From contig CACYNO010000006.1 of the NCBI GenBank assembly GCA_902775895.1, forward strand, positions 1-64,000: a DNA stretch of 64,000 nucleotides. Direction: 5' to 3'. The translations under genes were made by a program, and so were the position numbers. How positions within the stretch are numbered: the stretch's first letter is position 1; the number at the start of each line of letters is the position of its first letter. The notes under the pieces are model-generated. The model made no database searches. It saw only the letters and a program-made list of their open reading frames with translations, and was not told where the DNA came from. Source of the stretch: an uncultured Lachnospiraceae bacterium (GTDB taxonomy: Bacteria; Bacillota; Clostridia; Lachnospirales; Lachnospiraceae). Below are positions 9,144 through 17,592 of the stretch, piece by piece.

Positions 9144-10897
9144 AAACACTTGTCACCAATAAAATTCACTCTCTCGTCGTATTTCGTTTCAATGAATTGC
9201 TTTATTCTTTCACCGTTCTTTCCGTCAAAATAACTGATATATTTTTCAAACAATCTGTGACGGTCTTCCCGTTTATCATCTTTACCGTCTGCCACCATCT
9301 TAAAGAAGCTCTTAAGATCTTCAAAGTTCTTTAATTCATAAAGATTAGAGGCAACCTCATCATTCTTCGGTATACATACATTCCCGTCATCTCTGTAAAG
9401 AACCGCAAGGGGCTTGTCCAAAACCAGCGCCGAAACCGTAATACCGCAGTTTACATCGGCTATTACCGCATCAGCCATCCGGTATGATGTAGCATAGTCC
9501 GGCGTCTCATCCCAGATCATGTTCGGGGAGTTTTTGAAGAACTGTCTTATCATGTTCAGGTCTTCTTTTGACCAGATCTTTTCGTATCCCAGCTCCCTTA
9601 TGTACATATTATGGGGTCGTACCACGAGCCCCATCTCCGTATGCTCCTGAAAATACTTAAGGACATCTTTTGCATAAAGGTCAAATGTCACATTGTTGGT
9701 ATCCCATACATGATCCGTAGTCCAGAGTATGATCTTCTTACCCTTTAACTTCTCCCATTCACCTTTTATCTCTTCTTTTGAAGATACCTTATCATAAATG
9801 CTGTCAAATTTCGGATTCCCCATCTGCACTATATTTTCCGACAACATACCCGCATCTTTCAGATCATTGTACACAACTTTTTCCACCAGCACATAATCTG
9901 ATACTTTGGAAAATTTAACGAAATGGTCGCGCACTTCCTCCTGGGGGAGACCGCCGTTTACCAGTGCACTGGAGGCAATGACAAGCAGTTTTCCGTTTTT
10001 CCGAAAGTCCAGATGCTTGAATACGTTGCTGTGCCATGCATTTGTTATCCATATATCTGCATTATCATTTTCAATCCTGTAGTCTCTGGTATCAACAACC
10101 TCCAGACCGTCCTCGGCAACAACCTTTTGCTTCTTAAGGTGTCCGTCGGTATCATAGCTTATAACTACGACTACGTGGAATCTTTTATCTTTTGCAAACG
10201 CAAGAGCTATACTTCTGAGACTGTTCCAGATTCCCGCAAAACCGTAAAAGCATATCCTTACTTCTACCGGCTTATCATTTGATATCTCGAAAGTCTCTGT
10301 CTCCTTCAGACTGTTCAGGTCTTCCACCGGCAGAAAATTAGCGATCTTCAAACGCTCACGAACATCTTTTACCGGATGGATAGCGTATTTTTTAGAGCAC
10401 CCGGTTTTTGACACATGTGTGTCAAAAGATACGGTGTCAATAACGCATTTGTTTTCCATATCGTACACAACAAGATTAAGTCCTCTGAAGTTGTCAGAAA
10501 ACTCCTCGCCGTTGATCTTTATCTCCGCCCTGTTCTTCCCCCTGTAAGGACTGCTCAAAAGCTTTATCTGTGTACCGGGAGCAGCATCCATGGTTACTTC
10601 CACAGTCTCGTCTTTATTGCCCAGCTTTTCAAAATACAACTCTTTAAAGTCCGTAACGGCAATATAACCACACCAGTGTTTATCCTTTAATGAGCATCTG
10701 AATCCCAATTCCTTCCATAGCTGCACGTATTCATCCTTGAAATGAATTCCCGGGGTATCCCTGACTGCTGCAAGAAACAGGATATTCTCATCTTTCAGCT
10801 TTTTTACCGCTTCTATATACTCTTTAAAGTCGGTAATAAGTGATATACCGTTCTTTGTCGGGGTAACGCTGTTATCATTGTTATCACTCATGCTCAT
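9125..10897 (-). CDS. CDP-glycerol:glycerophosphotransferase-like (TagF/TagB family) protein
   Basis: 590 residues. The C-terminal ~370 residues match the CDP-glycerol glycerophosphotransferase family of teichoic-acid polymerases, membrane-peripheral enzymes using CDP-alditols: QMGNPKFDS, VVRPHNM and the ADAVIADVNCGITVSAL segment. The N-terminal ~200 residues are less conserved and partly beta-rich. The CDP-linked substrate is not identifiable from sequence; given the upstream fusion it may be a CDP-amino-alcohol rather than CDP-glycerol. AAGGAG precedes the ATG at 10897. The gene overlaps the kinase gene by 19 bases, which suggests coupling. Confidence 0.7.
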   Translation of the reverse strand: MSMSDNNDNSVTPTKNGISLITDFKEYIEAVKKLKDENILFLAAVRDTPGIHFKDEYVQLWKELGFRCSLKDKHWCGYIAVTDFKELYFEKLGNKDETVEVTMDAAPGTQIKLLSSPYRGKNRAEIKINGEEFSDNFRGLNLVVYDMENKCVIDTVSFDTHVSKTGCSKKYAIHPVKDVRERLKIANFLPVEDLNSLKETETFEISNDKPVEVRICFYGFAGIWNSLRSIALAFAKDKRFHVVVVISYDTDGHLKKQKVVAEDGLEVVDTRDYRIENDNADIWITNAWHSNVFKHLDFRKNGKLLVIASSALVNGGLPQEEVRDHFVKFSKVSDYVLVEKVVYNDLKDAGMLSENIVQMGNPKFDSIYDKVSSKEEIKGEWEKLKGKKIILWTTDHVWDTNNVTFDLYAKDVLKYFQEHTEMGLVVRPHNMYIRELGYEKIWSKEDLNMIRQFFKNSPNMIWDETPDYATSYRMADAVIADVNCGITVSALVLDKPLAVLYRDDGNVCIPKNDEVASNLYELKNFEDLKSFFKMVADGKDDKREDRHRLFEKYISYFDGKNGERIKQFIETKYDERVNFIGDKCLWVKEN

Positions 10898-11025
10898 TAT
10901 TCATTTCTCCTTAAGCTTCTGCTCCCTGATAGTCTCTGTTATGGATCTCAAAAATGACGATAACACACAAGAAGGGATTTTTTATCATTAGCACAAATTT
11001 TACTATTTTGAGATATATATGTCAA

Positions 11026-11051
11026 ACAAAAAAGAGGCACTCAAATGCCCC
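11026..11051 (-). terminator. Terminator after the exporter ATPase gene
   Basis: GAGGCA at 11034-11039 pairs with TGCCCC at 11046-11051. On the minus strand the stem runs into TTTTTTG. It separates the exporter genes from the TagF/kinase/fusion group; the rest of 10898-11079 shows only AT-rich sequence. Confidence 0.7.
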
Positions 11052-11079
11052 TTAATTACCCTTTTATAAACACACATTT

Positions 11080-12282
11080 TTATTTCTTTTGCAGCTTGGC
11101 GTAAGCATCACAAACTTCTTTCGGGCTCCCCACCATCTTCTGGACGCCCTTTTCTATCCAGATGACTTTGTTGCAATGTTCTTTTATCGTACCAACACTA
11201 TGGGAAACGATGAGAACCGTTGATCCTCCGTGGATCATCTCCTTAACTCTCTGCATACTTTTTTTCCTGAAAAAAGCATCACCCACACTGAGCACCTCGT
11301 CAAGGATAAGGATCTCCGCGGCATTTCCTGCAGTTGCTATGGCAAAAGCCAGTCTTGAAACCATACCGGATGAAAAATTCTTAACCTTTTCATCCATAAA
11401 GTCCTTAAGCTCTGCAAAGTCCACAATGTAATCATAATGATCGTCAATAAATTCTTTTGTATATCCTATAAGTGCTCCGTTAAGGTATACATTTTCCCTG
11501 GCAGTCAGCTCAAAATCAAAACCCGTACCCAGAGTGAGAAGCTGTACCTTGTTCCTGTCAACCTTTACCTGACCCTCTGTGGGATTTAAAACTCCCGACA
11601 CTATCTTAAGAAGCGTACTCTTACCTGAACCGTTGGTTCCGATTATCCCCACAACCTCCCCCTTGTATACATCAAAGGAAATATTGTCCAAAGCTTTAAG
11701 CTCACGGGACTTCATCTTACCCTTAAACTTCTGTATCAAATAATCCTTCAGACCATTGGCGTTTCCGGAAGATACTTTAAATATCATACTCACGTTCTTT
11801 ACTTCGATCATTTTCTCGGTATAATCCGGTTCAGGTGCAGACTCTTCTGCATTTTTAACCGGCACCTTTGGTGCCGGTGCGGGCTTTGGCGGCGCCGCTT
11901 TGGGTGCCGGTGCAGGTTTGGGCTGTACCGCTTTCGGTGCCGGCGCAGGCTTTGGCTGTACTGCTTTCGGCTCCGGTGCCGGCTTTGGCGGCGCCGCCTT
12001 CGGTGCCGGTGCTGGTTTTGGCTGTACTACTTTCGGTGCCGGTGCTGGTTTTGGCTGTACTGCTTTCGGTGCCGGTGCAGGCTTTGGCTGTACTGCTTTC
12101 GGCTCCGGTGCCGGCTTTGGCGTCACCGCCTTTGGTGCCGGCGCAGGCTTATCTTCAGACAAAGCCTCTCTTTCCTGTACACTCGGCTCATATATGGGTA
12201 CTACCGGAAGGTCTTCCTCATTAGCTTTTTGTTGTGCCGCCCTGACTGCGGCTATGATATCTTCTCTGTTCTTTACGCTCAT
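11080..12282 (-). CDS. Polysaccharide-export ABC ATPase (TagH/Wzt type) with PKPAPAPK repeats
   Basis: 400 residues. The ATPase domain spans ~155-400: Walker A GTNGSGKST near residue 214, signature SSGMVSRL, Walker B ILILDEVLSVGD and switch SHSV. This is the subfamily that powers export of O-antigen or teichoic acid. There is no Wzt-like C-terminal glycan-binding domain. The N-terminus is unusual: residues ~45-143 are nine tandem 11-residue units of PKPAPAPKAVQ type, a Pro/Ala/Lys tether not usual for this family. The two permease genes follow directly upstream (12309-13867), so together they form the exporter of the surface glycan built by the flanking transferases. Confidence 0.85.
   Translation of the reverse strand: MSVKNREDIIAAVRAAQQKANEEDLPVVPIYEPSVQEREALSEDKPAPAPKAVTPKPAPEPKAVQPKPAPAPKAVQPKPAPAPKVVQPKPAPAPKAAPPKPAPEPKAVQPKPAPAPKAVQPKPAPAPKAAPPKPAPAPKVPVKNAEESAPEPDYTEKMIEVKNVSMIFKVSSGNANGLKDYLIQKFKGKMKSRELKALDNISFDVYKGEVVGIIGTNGSGKSTLLKIVSGVLNPTEGQVKVDRNKVQLLTLGTGFDFELTARENVYLNGALIGYTKEFIDDHYDYIVDFAELKDFMDEKVKNFSSGMVSRLAFAIATAGNAAEILILDEVLSVGDAFFRKKSMQRVKEMIHGGSTVLIVSHSVGTIKEHCNKVIWIEKGVQKMVGSPKEVCDAYAKLQKK
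11853..12150. repeat. Nine tandem 33-bp repeats encoding PKPAPAPK units
   Basis: The DNA alternates near-identical 33-bp units that encode an 11-residue Pro/Ala/Lys repeat in the exporter ATPase. Units differ mainly in the codons for AVQ, AAP, VVQ and for A versus E at the sixth position. The near-identity at DNA level points to recent expansion by slippage or recombination, so copy number may vary between strains. Confidence 0.9.
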
Positions 12283-12308
12283 TTTTACATGATCTCCTGT
12301 GAGAAATA

Positions 12309-13085
12309 TTATAACTTAGCAACTATATCCTGTGTACCCTTTTTAAAGATAAAAGAGCCCAGTAAATAAAAGAATCCTGCATAACATCCAAGCTTAACCC
12401 ATAACATGGGACCCGGTGCATAACCATCCATTACACATATCCTTGCGATGGTTATGGCTATATATATAGGGTTAAAACTCATGACCATCTGCGCCGCCGG
12501 CGCCATCCTGTCCATGGTATAAAATATCGCGCTTCCATACATAAAAAGGAGCATAAGAATATGATAAAAATACTCTATATCCGCAAAATACACATTTATT
12601 ACCGCAAGTATCTTGCCAAGTCCAAGTATCAAAACCAAGGATATGGCTATATCAAGTGGCACAAGTAACATATACGGATTCGGTGTAACACCTGTTACGA
12701 TAAGCAGTATCACATAGCCTATCAACGAGTAGAGCATATTGATAAAAGCCATATAGACTTTTTCAAACACAAAAATATTTTTCGGTATTCTGGTCCTTAC
12801 CAAAAAATTCTTGTTTGCAACCATGGATTTCATGGCGCCCGTGGTACCGGAATTATACAGAGAATATATTATTGTCCCTGTAAGGACATAGACCGGATAG
12901 TTCGGAACATGATTATCAAATACAACCGAAAAGATTATAACCATGGTTATCATATGGACGAACGGGTTGATAACGTTCCAAAGCTGACCCAGAAATGCAG
13001 AAGAATTACCCTTTTTTACATCTCTTTTTGCCAGCTGTCTGATAACAAACATATATTGACGTCTTTTTTCACTTTTTTCAGTCAT
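12309..13085 (-). CDS. ABC-2 polysaccharide-export permease, subunit 1
   Basis: 258 residues with an N-terminal cytoplasmic amphipathic stretch and six predicted membrane segments. It follows the TagG/Wzm layout, including FLGQLWNVINPFVHM after the interface helix and a late FNPIYIAI segment before the last helices. It forms part of the membrane channel for lipid-linked glycan. Its ATG overlaps the stop of the second permease by one base (TAATG). The two permeases are clearly homologous but different, which suggests a heterodimeric channel with the ATPase at 11080-12282. Confidence 0.85.
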   Translation of the reverse strand: MTEKSEKRRQYMFVIRQLAKRDVKKGNSSAFLGQLWNVINPFVHMITMVIIFSVVFDNHVPNYPVYVLTGTIIYSLYNSGTTGAMKSMVANKNFLVRTRIPKNIFVFEKVYMAFINMLYSLIGYVILLIVTGVTPNPYMLLVPLDIAISLVLILGLGKILAVINVYFADIEYFYHILMLLFMYGSAIFYTMDRMAPAAQMVMSFNPIYIAITIARICVMDGYAPGPMLWVKLGCYAGFFYLLGSFIFKKGTQDIVAKL

Positions 13086-13867
13086 TATATCTTCTCCATG
13101 ACCTTGTTTTCTTTATACTTAAATACCAGTTTACCGACAATATACATCCCAACCGACCATATCACCATCTGCACAAGGAACGACATCTCGGGAATCTTCC
13201 CGTAAAGTGTACTGTCTCTGGCAACCTTAATAAATACATAAAAAGGATTAAATGATATAAATGTTTTGACTCCGGGGCTCAGATCATCCACTTTATAAAA
13301 CAGACCTGAGAAAAATCTCAAGACCATAAGAATCGTCCCGTAAATATTCTTTGCATCTCCCAAAAACACATACCAAATAGACAAAGCATATGACAGACCT
13401 ATGAGAAACAGCATCACAAAAAATATGTCCAGAGGAAAGAAAACCGCCGTCCAACCCACATTTACCCGGAATATGATCAACACTACCATATAAGATATAC
13501 ATGACAAAAGGAAATTCACAAACGCCGTATATACCCTGGATAACACAAAAGTCTGCCTTGCCCACTTGGTCTTTAGCATAAGATTCCTGTTATCCTTTAG
13601 TGCCGTCATGGATGTGGTGGATCCGGTTGCTATAAGAGAAAATATGATATATCCCGTAAGATAATAAGCAGGATAATTCTCAATTTCTCTGCTGAAAAGA
13701 TAAGAAAAAACAAAAGTAACCACCGCCATATACAGCAGTGGGTTCAGTACACTCCATAACACACCGAAAAAACTCCGGGCGTATTTTCTCTTTATCTCTC
13801 TCCGCGTAAGCTCACGTATAACATTTATATACTGCTTATCGCTTTCTCTGCCACCTTCTACAACCAT
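13085..13867 (-). CDS. ABC-2 polysaccharide-export permease, subunit 2
   Basis: About 260 residues with the same layout as the neighbouring permease: RREIKRKYARSFFGVLWSVL at the interface helix, six membrane helices and FNPFYVFIKVARD near the end. It belongs to the TagG/Wzm family. I start it at the ATG 13865-13867; an in-frame TTG four codons upstream is an alternative, and neither has a strong ribosome site. It is followed with a one-base overlap by subunit 1. Confidence 0.85.
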   Translation of the reverse strand: MVVEGGRESDKQYINVIRELTRREIKRKYARSFFGVLWSVLNPLLYMAVVTFVFSYLFSREIENYPAYYLTGYIIFSLIATGSTTSMTALKDNRNLMLKTKWARQTFVLSRVYTAFVNFLLSCISYMVVLIIFRVNVGWTAVFFPLDIFFVMLFLIGLSYALSIWYVFLGDAKNIYGTILMVLRFFSGLFYKVDDLSPGVKTFISFNPFYVFIKVARDSTLYGKIPEMSFLVQMVIWSVGMYIVGKLVFKYKENKVMEKI

Positions 13868-13896
13868 ATCAACTCTCAAACAAACAACAAAAAATA

Positions 13897-14652
13897 TTAC
13901 CTTTCTATATTATCATAATTTTTTATTTTTGCATAAGGCCAGCGTATAACTTTGAACTCATTAGCCCTGTTATATCTTTTCCTGAGTTCCTTTACCTGCT
14001 GCAGATACTGCATGGTTGCATCCTTTGAAAGCTTGGACTCTCCCGATGCTCTCTCGGAAAATCTGTAAGGTATCTCCACCAGAGTGGCGTAATTCCCCAT
14101 GGCAAGGACCTCTATCATTATCTTCCAGCCCACGGGTCTTAAGTCCACACCTTCGATCACTTCTTTTTTTAACATAAAAAGACCGCTTGTGGGGTCTGTG
14201 AGCTTTGCCAGTGGCGGCAGTATCTTCTGGCCGATCTTTCTTGCCGTCCATGAAACGGCTTTTCTGTAAGAGTTCAGCCCGCCGTCCGAGCCTCCCGGAA
14301 GGTATCTGCTGGGGACACACACATCAGCCCCCTCTTCCAGAGCGTGGTACATATATTTCAAAGTAATGGGAGGGTGCTGAAGATCCGCATCCATACATGC
14401 AAGATAATCGCCTTTAGCTTCTCTGAAACCACGCAGAACCGCCGTAGCAAGCCCTTTTTCATTTTCCCTGTGGATGAGCCTTACCTGAGGATATTCTTCG
14501 GATACCTTCTTTATGATCTCCGGCGTATTATCAGTACTGTCGTCAACAAACACTATTTCATAATCTATCCCTTTCAGGGCTTTATCCGTCTCTTTAACAA
14601 GAGCTTCCACATTGCCACCCTCATTGTAAGAGGGAACCACTACAGAAAGCAT
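13897..14652 (-). CDS. Dolichol-phosphate-mannose-synthase-type glycosyltransferase (GT2)
   Basis: 251 residues. It has the DPM1-like GT-A domain: VVPSYNEGGNVEAL at the start, FVDDSTDNT, MDADLQHPP (DxD metal site) and DPTSGLFML. There are no C-terminal membrane helices, so it is the short soluble form. Such enzymes move a sugar from a nucleotide donor to polyprenyl phosphate at the cytoplasmic face. It precedes the exporter genes in transcription order, consistent with making a lipid-linked sugar for the surface glycan. Confidence 0.85.
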   Translation of the reverse strand: MLSVVVPSYNEGGNVEALVKETDKALKGIDYEIVFVDDSTDNTPEIIKKVSEEYPQVRLIHRENEKGLATAVLRGFREAKGDYLACMDADLQHPPITLKYMYHALEEGADVCVPSRYLPGGSDGGLNSYRKAVSWTARKIGQKILPPLAKLTDPTSGLFMLKKEVIEGVDLRPVGWKIMIEVLAMGNYATLVEIPYRFSERASGESKLSKDATMQYLQQVKELRKRYNRANEFKVIRWPYAKIKNYDNIER

Positions 14653-14669
14653 ATCTTCTCCTTTTTAGA

Positions 14670-15944
14670 TCATAAAGTATTTAAATAATCAAGAGCTGCG
14701 TTAAGCTGTACATCTTCCGTATCATCTTCTTTAAGCTCGATCTCTATATCAGGCTCAATACCTTTTTCATGCCAGGTCTCTCCCTTTGGCGAGTACATCT
14801 GGGCGTCTGTATACTTAATAGCACTACCATCGCTAAGCGGCTTAACTCTCTGGGTAATACCCTTGCCGAAAGTCTTGGTTCCGATTATCTTTGCAGTTCC
14901 GTAATCCTTAACGGATGCTGCAAGGATCTCGGAGGCACTTGCCGAATACTGGTTTACAAGGAGTACATAAGGCAAATCTGTCTTTTTACCTCCTGTTCCT
15001 TTGAACTCGCCGGTGCTCCCGTCCTTAAATCTCATCTCTCCGTAATCACCTTCGCCAACCAAGATATCAAGTACGCCTAAAGCGGAGGACACCACGCCAC
15101 CGGTATTGTTCCTTAAGTCAACCACAATTCTTGTAGCACCTTCATCTTTTACAGAATTAAGCTCATTAACAAACTGGTCCGTTGTCTTATTGGTAAATTC
15201 GCTGATACGTATATATCCGGTTATCCCGTCATCAAGCACCGCAGATTTGACAGATGTCTCGTCAAGCTTTACACGCTCTACATCGAATTCCAGTATTTCT
15301 TCTCCTCTTTGAACCTTCAGGTGGACTTTCGTGCCCTCTTCTCCCCGAAGGTGGCTTATAGCGGTGTCCGCATCAATCCCTACCAGACTATGGCCGTCGG
15401 CTTCTACAATAAGATCGCCTTCTTTGAGCCCGGCCTTCTCAGAAGGAGAGCCTTCGGTAAATCCCAAGACACTGATCCCCTTACCGTCTGACTCACGACA
15501 ACGGACACCTATTCCAAAAAAAGATTCGCCCTCTATGGATGCTGTAAGATCCTTATACTCATCTGCTGTATAGTATACGGAATATTGGTCACCGTAGGCA
15601 CTTACATACGCCTTGCATACAGCATCCTCTGCAGCCTCTCCATCCACATCTCCGAAGTAGAATCCGGACATGACATTTTTAATCTCATTTAATTTATCGT
15701 CTGTAGATACAATGCCGGAACTTCCCGTCTCTCCGGCTTTGTCTTTGTTTAATGCATTTTTATTAAAAGTAAATACCCCGAAATGAAGCAAAAGCAGCAT
15801 GGTCACTATGCCAAGTCCCAGCGTCACGGCAACTCCTGCTGTTACGCTGAGTATCACCGTCTTTTGCATCTTTCGCTGAAGCTCGATGGCTTTTTTTTGC
15901 TCTTCTGTCAGTTCAGTCGGGGACTGAATATTGTCAAAATCCAA
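14670..15944 (-). CDS. S41 C-terminal processing peptidase (CtpA/CtpB type)
   Basis: 424 residues. It has one N-terminal membrane anchor (~30-55), then a PDZ domain (residues ~130-215, with KAGLKEGDLI) and the S41 protease core. The catalytic serine lies in YSASASEIL and the lysine in TFGKGITQ, a Ser/Lys dyad. It acts outside the membrane in processing or degrading exported proteins. The start is a TTG at 15942-15944 preceded by GAGG. Its position directly downstream of ftsX is common in Clostridia and Bacilli. Confidence 0.9.
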   Translation of the reverse strand: MDFDNIQSPTELTEEQKKAIELQRKMQKTVILSVTAGVAVTLGLGIVTMLLLLHFGVFTFNKNALNKDKAGETGSSGIVSTDDKLNEIKNVMSGFYFGDVDGEAAEDAVCKAYVSAYGDQYSVYYTADEYKDLTASIEGESFFGIGVRCRESDGKGISVLGFTEGSPSEKAGLKEGDLIVEADGHSLVGIDADTAISHLRGEEGTKVHLKVQRGEEILEFDVERVKLDETSVKSAVLDDGITGYIRISEFTNKTTDQFVNELNSVKDEGATRIVVDLRNNTGGVVSSALGVLDILVGEGDYGEMRFKDGSTGEFKGTGGKKTDLPYVLLVNQYSASASEILAASVKDYGTAKIIGTKTFGKGITQRVKPLSDGSAIKYTDAQMYSPKGETWHEKGIEPDIEIELKEDDTEDVQLNAALDYLNTL

Positions 15945-15989
15945 CTTGTACCTCTTTCTCTCAATTTCAATTTTAGGTTGTAGCTTTAA

Positions 15990-16898
15990 TTACACGTTTG
16001 AATGTTTCCTAAGTGCGAAGAAGCTTCCCAGTGCTCCGATGGCCAGTCCCAGTATCAGGGATACGGGGATAAGCACAACAAATACATTTGCTGTGGGAAG
16101 GAAATCAAATATCCCCTTCATTACCGAGAAATGTCCAAGTATATAAGAAACTATGTGCTTGTAAAGGAAGAACAGTACCACAAGCGGTATTGCCGAACCT
16201 ATAAGCCCTATAACAATACCCTCCACGAAGAACGGCGCGTCTACAAATGCATCCGTAGCTCCCACGTATTTCATGATGGATATCTCATCCTTTCGCACAG
16301 TGATACCGAGCACTATAGTGTTGGTTATAAGGAACACCGCCACCGCAAGAAGTATGATAATAACGGCTGCTGCCACATACTCCACAAGTCTTGCTCCCGT
16401 AGCGATATTTTTTGCAACCTCGTTGTTCTTGTTTACCTGCCTTACTCCGTCCAGACCCTCTATGTAAGTCACCAGCCCTTCCTGGGCAGCAGCTTTGTTC
16501 AAATATACCGAAAATGACCCGGAGTTGGCAAGCGGGTTGTCATCTTTAAATCCTTCGGCCAGATATTCCTTTCCTTCAAAGTACTGCCTCTGGAAATCAG
16601 ACCACGCCTGCTCCGGCGACGTATACTCGACCCTGTCTACTTCAGACCTGGCGGATATCTTGTCTTCTATGTCATCTAACTTGCTTTCTGGAATATTTGC
16701 ATCAAAATATACCGTAACAGCTATCTGCTTCTCGGCATTATCCATCATATACTGGAAATTGGATACCATAGAATAAAATACTCCGAAAAGAAAGATACAT
16801 GCCGCAATGGTCGCAATGGAAGCTACGGAAAACAGCTTGTTACGATGTATATTTTTAAAACCCTGTCTTATCTGATAACCTGCTGAATTAATCTTCAT
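15990..16898 (-). CDS. ftsX: Cell-division protein FtsX
   Basis: 302 residues: cytoplasmic N-terminus, membrane helix at ~22-43, a large extracellular loop (~45-175) and three C-terminal helices, the FtsX layout. The late segment TVRKDEISIMKYVGAT is characteristic. It pairs with FtsE and transmits its ATPase cycle to peptidoglycan hydrolases at the septum. The gene overlaps the end of ftsE by 11 bases, as expected for a coupled pair. Confidence 0.95.
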   Translation of the reverse strand: MKINSAGYQIRQGFKNIHRNKLFSVASIATIAACIFLFGVFYSMVSNFQYMMDNAEKQIAVTVYFDANIPESKLDDIEDKISARSEVDRVEYTSPEQAWSDFQRQYFEGKEYLAEGFKDDNPLANSGSFSVYLNKAAAQEGLVTYIEGLDGVRQVNKNNEVAKNIATGARLVEYVAAAVIIILLAVAVFLITNTIVLGITVRKDEISIMKYVGATDAFVDAPFFVEGIVIGLIGSAIPLVVLFFLYKHIVSYILGHFSVMKGIFDFLPTANVFVVLIPVSLILGLAIGALGSFFALRKHSNV

Positions 16899-17574
16899 AT
16901 GCTAAACCACCTTTTGCCATATCACTTATTATCTTACCTTCACTCATGGTGATGGTCCTCATGTTCATCTGCTGGACTATGTCCAGGTTATGAGTAACCA
17001 CGAGCACCGTCGTTCCCTGGTCGTTAGCAAGCTTAAGGAGCTTCATGATCTCCTCACTCGTTACGATGTCAAGGTTTCCGGTAGGCTCATCGCACAGCAA
17101 TATATCCGGCGAATTCACCAACGCTCTTGCTATAGCCACACGCTGCTGCTCTCCTCCTGACAGCTCCTTGGGATTAGACTTATACTTATCCAAAAGCCCT
17201 ACCATAGACAGCATCTTGAGCACGTTTTTCTTTATCTGGTCAGAAGGCGTCTCTATAACCTTCTGTGCAAAGGCTATATTCTCGTAAACCGAGCGGTCCT
17301 CCAGAAGTCTGAAATCCTGGAACACAACGCCTATCTTTCTTCTTATGTAGGGAAGAGTCCTCCTGGTAGCCTCATTTAAAAAATGACCGTTTATGTATAT
17401 CTTTCCCGAAGTAGGATCCAACTCCTTCAAAAGAAGCTTCATCAGGGTAGATTTGCCTGAACCTGATTTTCCCACAACGAAAACAAAATCTCCTTTTTCC
17501 ACATGTAAGCTGACATTACTTATACCGACAATGTCTTTGGCATAAGTCATGCTTACATTTTCCATCCTTATCAT
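16888..17574 (-). CDS. ftsE: Cell-division ATP-binding protein FtsE
   Basis: 228 residues of ABC ATPase: Walker A GKSGSGKST, signature LSGGEQQRVAIARAL, Walker B LLCDEPTGNLD and switch VTHN. These, with its coupling to ftsX, identify FtsE. A clear GGAGG lies before the ATG at 17574. Confidence 0.96.
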   Translation of the reverse strand: MIRMENVSMTYAKDIVGISNVSLHVEKGDFVFVVGKSGSGKSTLMKLLLKELDPTSGKIYINGHFLNEATRRTLPYIRRKIGVVFQDFRLLEDRSVYENIAFAQKVIETPSDQIKKNVLKMLSMVGLLDKYKSNPKELSGGEQQRVAIARALVNSPDILLCDEPTGNLDIVTSEEIMKLLKLANDQGTTVLVVTHNLDIVQQMNMRTITMSEGKIISDMAKGGLAYED

Positions 17575-17592
17575 AAAAACCTCCGAATAGTC

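Noticed and set aside
11868-12292. Two plus-strand frames of about 120 codons, rich in Ala/Pro/Val or Gly/Ala/Phe
   Set aside because: They are antisense readings of the PKPAPAPK-coding repeats in the export ATPase gene.
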